DNA from: Homarus americanus
Lineage: Eukaryota; Arthropoda; Malacostraca; Decapoda; Nephropidae
Reading direction: 5' to 3'
DNA length: 64,000 bases
Assembly (NCBI RefSeq): GCF_018991925.1
Contig: NW_024732384.1
Location: forward strand, 45,001 to 109,000
A model generated the notes under the pieces. The model was given only the letters and a program-made list of their open reading frames with translations. It was not told where the DNA came from and did not search any database. The stretch's first letter is position 1. Every line of letters starts with the position of its first letter. Position numbers and translations under genes: made by a program. Positions 44,297 to 56,200 of this stretch are shown piece after piece.

Positions 44297-47200
44297 CGTG
44301 CGTTATTCACCAGTACCTTAGTAGTTTTTATATACTGTACACTCACTGAGAGGTTGTCTGTATACTGACTACAACAGACACACACAGTAAATTGGAAGAA
44401 CATTTAAGTTACCTACCCAGACCAGTTCTTTGCCCCAGAATGTGAACATTAAATCCCCCTGTTTGTTTCTAAAGAGTAAATATTCATAAATAATAACTTA
44501 ACTATAAAACGAGTGATAGTTGTTTGAATATTAAACCAGAAAATATTAAATACCGTATATACTCGTTTATAGGCCGACCCTGATTTTTTGACCAAGAAAT
44601 AGTTAATTTATGATATTCCTCGTTTATAGTTCGACCCACGTTTTTTAGGGTAATGGAACAACAAAACCTTCACTAAAAACGCTCTACGTCCTATAAACTG
44701 AGGCTCACCGTGCCTGAAACACGAGTGCCGAAGGCAAATTGTTTACCATTTATTATTACGACACTTTACACTGAAACGCGGGTAGTTTCAACAAAAATAT
44801 TGTATACGGGTATTTCCATTCAAGTATTTATTTCACTAAACCATTCGAAAAGCAATTACAGTAACATCTTTTGAACGAAAGAAAGCGAAAGTCATTGTTT
44901 TCTTCACGATTTTATCCCACTTTCCACTGTAATACGTACGTCATTTCAGCAAAAATATTACATTTCCGTGAATGCGTTATATCAAGCACAGTATGAATAG
45001 AATACCATTGTAATATAACAATATTTTAACCAAAAACTATTAAAAAAACGAGTAACTTCTCTTGAACATCGGAAGGTTAGGTAAAATCTTTTGTTTTCGT
45101 CATGTATTTTATCCTATTTTACATTAAAATATATCACGTTTCAGCAAAACTACTATTTAATTCTGAGAATATATTCATTCAGGCACAGTTAAGGTAAAAT
45201 ATACATGTGATGTAACAGTTTTTTAACTGAAAACGATTCGAAAAACACTTGTACCGTGTAGCTGATACAATTGGTGGTGCGTGATGCGTCATGCGTCGTT
45301 GTAAACAATTGGAGGTTGAAGTAGATTACCGGGTATTATATTAAGTGTGAAATATCGAAAAGGTTTTTATTACCGGTATTTTTTGTAGATCAATGAGAAC
45401 TGTGATACCGTATATGATATAATAAGTTAGCCTATGCTAAGAACTTCAACATAGACTACTGAAAGCACATTGTAAGGTAATTTAGCCTATTGTAAGTTGG
45501 TGAGCTTCATTTGCTGAAGGAACTGCACAACTTTTCATTACTAATTGGTACATATTTTACGTTTCCATTGTTTACTGGCAGTAAATGGTAAATATTTTTC
45601 ATGTCTGAAGCTAAAAGTTGCTCCTCGCCCTTCCCATCATGCACGGGTTCAACCTAACAAAACTATTACGCATGTATAGGACGACCCCCAAATTTTTGCC
45701 TAAAAATTTGGTCTTAAAAACTCTAACTATACACGAGTATATACGGTAAGCCAATAAAAATTTCTGGTTGACTTAGCTAGTAGACCCCAATTGGGTTCCA
45801 ACTTAACCTAAATACTGTACAGCAATAGGATTGGGACCCAGTTCTATTGGACATGAGGTTCAGTGCTCCCCCCCCTCCCCCCACCACCACTCTCTCTTAA
45901 TGGTTGAAAACAAACAATTTGCAAGACTTCAGACTTTTTCTCTTTTGTTTCCATCTTGCCCTTCCCAGGTGGGTGTCATATTTAGATTATGTTCTATATG
46001 TGTAATGTTTTTTATCAATATGGAAATACTTTATTTTGCTGGCATCACTTTCCTTTTAGGTGTTCAAGCTGATGATGGTATGCCTGCTTCAACATGCTCT
46101 AGCTTTTAATTTATTTTAATGTTTAGTCATTTTATTTTTAAGTCTTGTTGCAGCCACCCCGTCCTCTCGTGGGTGAGGACTTTCAATTAAAAAACTGATT
46201 TTGATTGATATCCGATTTCATTTTGCAGCTACAGTATTAATCAGATTTTTTATTTTTTATTTATTTTTTTTACTATACAGTGGTCCCTCGGTTAATGAAC
46301 ACAATTTGTTCCAGAAGGTCGTTCGTTAACCGAAACCATTGTTTCAATGGGATTTTGGGTAATTGGTTCCAGGTCACCGAAAATTACATACAAACTAAAA
46401 ATAAATGCAGTAAAGTATACTTACTTTGAGGTATGCATGTAGAAGGCTCCTGGTTGATGATGATGATGGGAATTAGAGGTGGGGGTGGAGGAGAAGGGAC
46501 AAGAGAAGGCATTGGGGTGGAATCGAAGTCACCCCATGCCGCCATTTCACCCATAAAATTTTAGTTCACTAGGTGTAATTCATGATTATTTTCTTTAAAT
46601 CAACACTGCGCTGCATTATATATTGTCAATATGTAAAATAAACTTCAGAATGACTAATAATTGTACTGTAAAAACGTAAAAATAGTTTATGTTCAAGAGA
46701 GTCTCAAGCAAGATGCTTCCTCCACTGAGCAGGGACACAAACTGACGCCATTTTGGGTGAGTCAAGTGGCTATTTGGCGCTCTAAAAACTAGTTTCCTGT
46801 ACTTCAATTATGTTAAATAATTGTTAAAATGACTAAAAACTTTAAGATAAGACTTGGAAAATTATTGAATAGTACAACCTTCTTGATATTTACTCAAATG
46901 GTAACGAATTTAAGCCCTAAAACCTATTACTGTATTGGCGGACCAATACTACAGCTGGTGAGCAGGCGAAAGCAGGCGAAAACATGTTGGGAAAAATTAT
47001 TTATGGAATTCGTTAACCGAAGTGAAGAATCTTATGGAAGGTAATTCGTTAACCGAGGCGTTCGTTAACCGAGGGATCACTGTAGTTCCTTTGCTTGTCA
47101 AATATGGGTATGTGTTTGGATAAAGGAATATTTATGCTTTATTTATTTATTTTCTTCTCAAAGACAAAAAGTTTCAAACTTTTGAGATAGGTAACTTGAG

Positions 47201-50200
47201 CATACCACTTTAGTCCAAATTTCTTGTCTACAGTGATGTTGATAAGAATGTTATATAACTGTACTGTACTTGTTTATTGTAGCAGTGAAAAAATATGTTT
47301 ACCAGTATTGAACTATTGGTGCTTCCACCTTAATAAACGTTGGCAAACTACACGTAACTATATAGGAGCTATGTAGAGCTGAGGGAACATGTGTTGTGGT
47401 CTAAGAGAAGGTGAGGACAGTGTATCTGAGAGCAATGTTGGGTCTGGTTAATACAGTACTTGGTTGGGTGACCACATGAGAACACCAGATGCTGTTGGCC
47501 TAAGGACGCTACTGAAAATAAATATCCCGTGGCTTTGTCAGCTAACCTTGGTCAAATACCTTAATGAGAAGGCATTAATGTATCTGGGGATCAGTTATTG
47601 GATAAACTTGTGGTCATCTTTAAAAAAATAGACACTTGTGTCTGATCACAAAAGCCTTCTGGAAGTAAATGTAAAAGTGATCTCTCCATTAGCCGGAACA
47701 ATTGGTGCAGAGCACTTCCAGGAATGAGAGATTTCCAGGTGACGAGAAGACTCTCAAACCCGGAAAAAAATCCCTCATCCCGGGAATTTTTCCGGGTACC
47801 GGGAAAAGTTTCTCATAATTTTCCGGATACTGTATTGTGCATTATGGTATTTCAACCTCAGAAAATGCACCTGATTTTCAATCCCGTAAAATCGTTCTCA
47901 ACCCAGAATTGAGGGGAATTTTCTGAAAAAATTCCGAGCAAATTTAATTTCCAGCTATTGGAGAGTTCTGGCTAAGAGGGATTCAGAGAATGGAGATACA
48001 GCATTACTGTAGCATCAAAGGATAACTTTATACCCTGGTTAAAAATGGAAAAACTGGCACACAAAATTTATATTTCCCGAAAAGCTTCGCCAGTTTCTAG
48101 CTTATATTGACCACGTGTGTTTGTGATGCTAGAATTCTGGTATTAAAGATCCTCCCACTCTCCCAGAATCTGTGGACTATAGTGATGGCTGCAGGTAAAA
48201 CAAGAGAGGCCACAAACCACCCATCACTCGGAACATCCCCCGAGAGCCCTACCCCTCTCCCGTTTCTCTTTCTATACTGTTCCTCGAGAGTTTTACTCAG
48301 GCAGCAGCCGTTTGCCAAGTTGATCAATTCAGCTGACATCTTGGTATATTCAGTTCATTCCTGAAACAATGGTTGTAATAAAATAACTTAACCTGCTGGT
48401 CTTAGTTCACCATCCTTCGGCACCACAGTGATTCGTCTCGTTTGTGCGGTGACTTGTACTGTATATGGCACAGCCTCCTGAGTCCCCAGCTGCTTTCATC
48501 GTATCTTTTCTTGCCCATCCACCTAATCTTTTAATAAACGCCCTGGCTATGACATCATCAGAATCACCTACACAACACTAGTATAATGTACTCTCTTATG
48601 TGCTCCTACAGAACTTGGTTATGTCTCTCTCTTTCCTTCTATTATTATTTTCAGTTCCTTTCTTCCAACTCCAGCATTTTCATCCATTTTAGAATATATC
48701 GCCTGCATGACTTAACCCGTTGACAGGTGTACAGGTAATACACATTATAAAAGAGGTAAATTGATTAGAACAGAACAGTACATCACACACATTGCTTTCC
48801 CCCGATCCATCTTGGCAAAATGTGTGGGGTGGAAAGGGGTGTGTGCACGATGGAGGTTTTACAGAAATTTAGAGATAATTTTGTGAGAATTAGATGTAAG
48901 TTTTGGTAATTATTTATGATCAGCTTTAGAATAATAGATGGGTAGTTAATTACTGTATATAAAGCTTAAAGGTCGGTAAGTTTTTTTTGAGGAAGTTTGT
49001 AACCCAGCAACATGATGGTACAGTATTGCACTTCTGTATAGGTTCATGTATAAAAAAAATTAAAGTTCTTGTTGATTTTGTGAAAGATCTTTTGAATGCT
49101 TTTGTTAGCTAATGTATACATGTATTTGTACTCTGCATGATAGGTACGGTATATAGTGGACTTGAACTGTGAATCTGTGCAAGGTATGATCTCTCGTACA
49201 TTGTTTCAACACAAATAATCGATTTTTTGGTGTGTGAATGCAATGTTGATTTTCCCTTCTTTTTTTTTTTTCTTTTTTTTTATAAATTTGCTGGTGCAGG
49301 GTTCAGGGACAGGTATGGAGACAGAGGTGGATATGACAGAGACAGAGGCTATGACAGGGACAGAGGTAAGCAAAAGCCCTGAACATGATGGCTAATGCAC
49401 CTTCCTTTCCGCTGCTTGGTATAATTCTCATGCTTTTTTATCATTATTATTATTGTTAATATGTGCTTTAGTATTTAGTTTTAAGGGGTGTTCATTTCTA
49501 AGTGAAAGAGTTTTTGCCATTTTGAACTTTAGAATATGTAGAGTCGAGTCATGATATGTGGCGCCATTCCCTTACCCTCTTCTCCAGTTGCATGCTTCTT
49601 TGATTTATTTTTTCTGGGATTAAATGTCTTGTGAAGAGATCTCAGAGTCACCATCTGATCAGAATAATAATTGTGAAATGAGAATTACTTGACAAAATAT
49701 AACTACACCTCCCAATACTCCCTGCTGAAAAGAGAACCTTGATGTTTGCTGTACAGTATTTGTCACATTGGTTGGGTAAGGAAGGGTTGGTATTGATGAC
49801 AGAAATCTTAATTCATCAGAATTTGGAGATTCTGTACAGTAAAACCTCCATGAGATATGATAATAGAGGCTCTTAAGAGTTCAGTATCTGTCAATTTGGT
49901 TATTGTGTGTGCAAGTACTGTACCCTTTGCTGACTAGAAATTTACAAGATGCAAATTAAAGTAAGTTATGTACTAGTTGAATATTCAAAATCATGTTCTG
50001 TACTACTGCTTGCATCTCGGTACACTGTTCCTTGCCAAATGTAAGTTTTCTCAATACAGAATTATAGTATCTGTGGCACTAGTCTTCCCATCCTGATGGT
50101 AAGCCACCCTACATGAGGTGCCATGTGGCTGCTGTTTTCAGTTTGGTGCACACCAAACCTCTCACAGCTTGCCACCAACAAGTCCAGCCCCCCCCTCCCA

Positions 50201-53200
50201 TAGGGCAGTAACCTGGCTGAATAGTCCATAAATCTAATTAAGATATTGTTTCTTAATGTCCGGTGGTTTTTTATTGAAAATAGTAATTTATGAAATATAA
50301 AAATGCTATTTTAATAAGATGGGCTGGAGGGGATTTATTATGTGTAACAGCTGTATGCTACACACTGTGAATCTGAGGGCAACAAAACACTCGGGTGTCC
50401 AGTAGTGTATAAGTGTATATTTACGCGTCTTACAATATCTGGTGAAATTATTTGGGGAGACAAAAGTTTGTAATATAGATACACTATAGTTTTTTTTTAT
50501 AAGTGTATTAGATACGACAAGAGTGAGAGACGCTCCAGTGACAAGCCTGTCTCCTTCCAGTGAGGGTACTGTACTGATGTCTTAAATGAGTTTGGAATTT
50601 GTTTTTAATTTATTTATGAAGTACTTGTAGTACTGTTTTGTTTTACAATATTTGGTGAATATGATTTGACTGTCATGAAGGTGTTAAACATGAGTCTGGG
50701 GCAGTACAGGACTGTACAGACACTGGAAACACATTTCTTCTATTTATGCTAGTCTGATTTATACTGTAGCTACTGGCATTCAAGTTCGAAATTTCTGAAA
50801 ATAGCCAAATTATGACATATTAAGAATTATGGAGGTTTTAGTGTACTGGAGTGTGTGATGACCATTCAAGACCTACCTATGTAGGGGAGAAGGGGTGTTG
50901 TTACATAAGCTTATACACTATGTCAAGATTTAGTTCATTTTCCAGATCACTTCACAGAACAAAACGTGTACAGTCTGTACTTTCTTCTACTTTATTTTCT
51001 GTGTATTTGGGCAAGTTAACTTAACTCTTTTACTTGTCAGAGCTGTACAGTATATTATGTGATCATAGTTTGGGATATTCTGGAAAATTTGGGACTCTTG
51101 GCAGATACACATAATAGAAAGTGGTGTTTTGTTTTGACTATTTTATTATTATTATCATTATTATTATTGTAAAGTAAGGGTTTTATATTTCTGAAAAGCT
51201 TGATTCTAACTAGAAAATTCATAAATATTGCTTCACAAACATTTACAAGTTAAAAGAAGTGGAATTATATTAAGTACAGTAATGTACAGGTATAGTACAC
51301 TCTGATCTTTCAGTAGTTTCTATTATTACAGTAGTCCCTCACCAGCTGCAATTGGCAAGACTAAAGGCTTATGGGAAATAGGGGGTCAGGTTCCATGGCT
51401 GTGGATAACACTCGTCAAAGCCTAACTAACTTGACTGTTCCTTTACAAAATATTACTTGTATTTAATTAAATTTGAGTCGGATACATATAAAAGTAGCTT
51501 AATATGAATTAAATGGTACAACAATATTAAATTTTACAGTAGAGTAGAAGGGTATTTACCTAGGGGCCATAGTTAAAGGTAAAATAAATATTACAGTAAA
51601 CAATAAGTGAGAGAATACAGAACAGCACAGTACGTCCGCACGCTACGAGATCACGACACTGAGAACGCGGAGAGCAGTGGCGGGAAATGGGATGCCGTGT
51701 GGAGGAAAAAAGGGGCCACGCTAATCCACTGAAATATAAAACTAAATGTCACAGTCGGTGAAATGTACAGAGTGAAAACTGTGGATACGTGGAATTCATG
51801 GTTGGCAAGGGTCTACTGTATTGAAATTAAGGTTTCAAATAGATCTGAACCTTGCTTCTTACTATAAAACTCATAAATATAACATTTAACACATTCTCAA
51901 ATTATGTAATTAGCAAAATAACTACAAGATGAGTGAAACTATTTCAAGGATCATCAATTGACAATAATTACAACACTGTTTGGAAAGTTATACTGTAGCT
52001 TCTAAACTCAGATCCTGAGATCATTACTGTACCTGTATGTCCGAAAGTAACTACAGTACATAAAGTGAAATTTTCAAGAATTATGAATTTTGACAGATTT
52101 CAGTGATATACGGTACCAACGTGAGAAGAGAAGTTTAAATAATTGAAACACACATTGTTTAATAATTAGTGGAACAATACTGGATCATTGATAACATGAA
52201 CGGTAATCAAATTATATAAGGTTTATTTTTTAACTCGGATCCATTATTCGCAAATTGGGGCTTCATAATTCAGTCCTTCATTATTTATTGTTTTTACTTG
52301 CTTTACTGAAAATAGAGTTGGTATAATAATCATGCAGTTGGTCCCAGCTATTTGTCAGGGTCGCTGTAGATCGTTGAATACGTGTAGAGACAAATAATGA
52401 AGTGACTATGGTAAGAGGGAAATATTTTACCATAAGAAATAATATAATATGGGGGACTACATTCAGGAGAGGTAAGTTAATAGAGGGAGAGGTTAATATC
52501 CAAGTCCTAGTCACTGTAACCTATAATAAACTAAAGAATAAGCAACATAGTATTTTAATTTTTCAGTAATAAAGTTCGACTTAAAATAAACACAACGCAG
52601 TAGACCTTAACAGATAATAATAAAGTACGTACTGCATAAACTATATAGGTAGCCCATGCATCGACTTATTACTCAGTTTCGGCAAGTAATCTGAAGTATT
52701 CCTCTGTTGATGAGTGACGATTATGTGATTATGTGTAAAGGTGAGGCAAATAACAGTGACCACTTATACTGTACAGCGGTAGTCACATAGAAGAAACAGT
52801 AAAGTATATATTATTTCGCTATTTGCTTCACACATCTATTCAATCTTTTGCTTATGTGATACTTTACCTTTGTTCATAATCTGTGTTTGGTTCTGTGTCT
52901 TCAAGGTTAAGTTGTCTTGGGTGTATTTTGTTGCTTCATTTCTGGGCATGCTGTTTTTATAATCATTTTGTCCAAATTCATGTTATGCAGTAGTGAGTCG
53001 GGATGTTTTTCTTGCACCTTAGATTTATGATATGTAAATGTAGTCATATATTACAACAGCATAATTGTCTTTTCATCTCTCCTATTGGGTTACCACAGTC
53101 GCATTCTGTGCCTTCTGTAAACAAGTCATACCAGAACTCAAAGCTCACTGAACTTCTCTGGACACTAAATCCATTTTGGCACCTTTCTCATACACATGTT

Positions 53201-56200
53201 ACCTCTGCTCAAGTGTGTCAATTTCCCTCAACTTGTAACGAACACCCCGCACCGCTCTACTGTACCTCCAGCATACAGCACATTACTTCTTCCTCCATTT
53301 ATGCATCTCTATCGCCATTTTGCCATGTCCTATGCAAATAGATACAGTGCACATTATCTTGCATATATCTAGTGCAACTGAAACATTTCCTTATCTGGGA
53401 TCAAACCCAGGACTGTCCAGGTTAAAGGCGTCTTCTTGCAGCCTCATTGGTTGAAGGAGTCGTACAGTTTTAGTTTAGCTGCAGCCTTGTGTAATTTCAC
53501 CATGACATTCTTTTTATTGCTCTTCTCTTTATCCCATGCGCAAAGTTTTCATTAAATTCCAAAATACAGGTGGACGATTTGGGGGTAGTGGAAGTCGCTA
53601 TGATGATGACCGGAGAGGAGGAGGAGCAGGAGCAGGAGGAGGAGGTTTCCGTGAAGATAATCCTTGGAGACGTGACCGTGAAGGACCAAGGGGTTCCTCC
53701 GGCGGGGAAAGTTCTGGACCAAGAGAACGTCCTAAGTAAGTTTTCTGAACTTGTTTTGTGTTTCTACATATCTCTTACATGGCATCACTTCCCACACAAA
53801 CTGATCTTTACACATCTTCACAGATTCTTCACGGGTACACTTTTATGTCACACGTTGGCTGTGCTCAATCACTTCCATTTTTTCCCCTTCCATTGTGTAT
53901 GTGGGATGGTATATTGATGTACATCAGTTCACCTTCATGTACAGTTGCCTTCACTTGAATGTACCACGGGCTGGGAGGGCACAGGTACGAGATGTGGCAA
54001 TATGAAAACTTACCAACTTTTCCACTGTTGTTATCTGTTACATGCTAGCCCCAACCATCTTCTCATTGTCCTGTATAATATGATGGTGCTTTAATATTTG
54101 TATTTTCCTTTTTAGGTTAAACTTGATACCTAGAGGTGGTGCAGGAGGTGAAGAGAAGAAAGAATCCAGTTTGAATAGTGGTGGGGGTGGTGGCGGCGGC
54201 GGCGGTGGGAGCAGTGGTGGTGGCGGTGGGAGCAGTGGCGGTGGCGGTGGGAGCGGTGGCGGGGAGCACTGAGTGGTGGTGGTGGGAGCAGTGGTGGTGG
54301 TGGTGGCGGCGGCGGCAGCAGTGGTGGTGGTGGTGGCAGTGGCGGCGGCGGCGGCGGCAGCAGCAGTGGTGGTGGCGGCAGCGGTGGCATCTTTGGAGCA
54401 GCTCGACCTGTAGATACAGCATCTCGCGAAAAAGAAATTGAAAACAAGCACATCACAAAGGAACCTCCTGTCAAGCGGTTAGTATAACATATGGCTTGAC
54501 TTTGGTCCTGTGTATGGCAGGAATATATAAAGTAAAGGTAGTGAGTTTTATGAAGGTTTAAAGTTTCAACCTTCTAAAAGACAGTTTAATATCCTATTTA
54601 CACAGGTTGGGGCTCAAGACTAACCAGTTATACAGAGCTAATCAACTCGTACTGATATGATAAACAGTTCATTTCTTTTAGTGTAATGTGTAACAGTTAT
54701 TCTGAAGTTATTGTTTCCTGTAACATAATGGATATCTTATAATCTGCAGAGAAACAGGAGGCGGTGGTGGTGGTGGTGGTGGTGGTAGTAGTGGTGGTAT
54801 TTTTGGAAATGCCAAGCCTGTGGACACGGCTGCTCGTGAACGCCAAATTGAAGAGAAGCTACGAAAATATGATGGTGGGGGTAGCAAGTAAGTGATTGAA
54901 CTCTGGTGTGTTAACGGGTGTTGGATTCATTTTTAGGTATTGTTTATGTGAAGACTTTCTCTTTATACTTCTAGCTACTGGCCTGCTTATTATATTAGCT
55001 ATGATATTGTCCCAGTACTAGACACAAAATATTACAATATTTATTACAGTTCAGCTTATACAGTACAGTATGTGCAACCTTCTACAAATTGCTTTGCTTC
55101 AGTACAATCTCTTCTGGAATCATGCAAGTTTATTTGGTCGACTTTTGGTTATAAGTTCCAATGAGAGACTCATACTCCAGTACTCAGTACTTCCCTCTAA
55201 CCTTGAATTCCCCCACAATATTGTGTAATAGTTACCTTGAAAATAGTTATCTCCTCATTACTCACACGACTCCTCGATTGTTCTCCACAAAGAGACGAAC
55301 CCCGTCGGTTTGAGCGTCGGGACGACAACCGGGATGACAGGCGAGACCACCGCCGAGGAGACCACGACGACATCCGGGACGACAGGCGAGACCTTCGCCG
55401 AGGAGACCACGACGACCAACCGAGCGAACGGCAGATCAATCCTCGGGAAGGTAGAGTGGTGAGTAAAGATGACTGGCCAGGTGATTTTTTCCTGAGTACT
55501 GTACTGTACTCATTATAATCCTGGGGCATGACTTGGTACACATCTGCAGTACAGTACAGTGTCTACCACAGCTGATCCATCTACCATTTTCTTAGAAAAT
55601 TATTATTATTATTATTTTAACTGTCTTTTTCATTATATTTTATTATCTGTTATTGAAGGAAAGAAAACCCCATCTGGATGATCGGGACAGAAGAGATCAA
55701 GATGATCATCACGGTGGGGGTGGTGGCCGCAGTTCTGTGGACAACGACCTGCCACCGCCACCACGCCGGGCACAACTGCCCAAGGATGACGAACCGGTTA
55801 GTGCTGTGTCCTTATGTTATACTCTACTTATTTATACAGTATCTAATCTTTGAAGAGTGACACATATTACTATGGACTTTGGCATTAAATGATTCCCCAA
55901 AGCTCTCTCTCCATATGTTGTTCACTGCATTAATGTACTGTACAGTATTTAAAAAGATAGTGATTCATTGAATAGATAATTTTGAAGAATAAAGATAAAA
56001 CTGATACTTTTGTTTGTGCATATATACGCACAAACACACGCGGTGATATCTCCGTTAGCTGGAACAATTGATGCAGAGCACTTTCGGGAATGAAAGATTT
56101 CCGGGTAATGAGACGACTTTCTTAATGCCGGGAAAAAATTCCTCATCCTCGGAATTTTCCGGGTAACGGAAAAAAGGTTCTTGGAAATTCCAGAATGTTG

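Noticed and set aside
54038..54474. Pro/His/Ala-rich minus frames opposite eIF4B exon 11
   Set aside because: Shadows of the GGT/GGC repeat coding for polyglycine.
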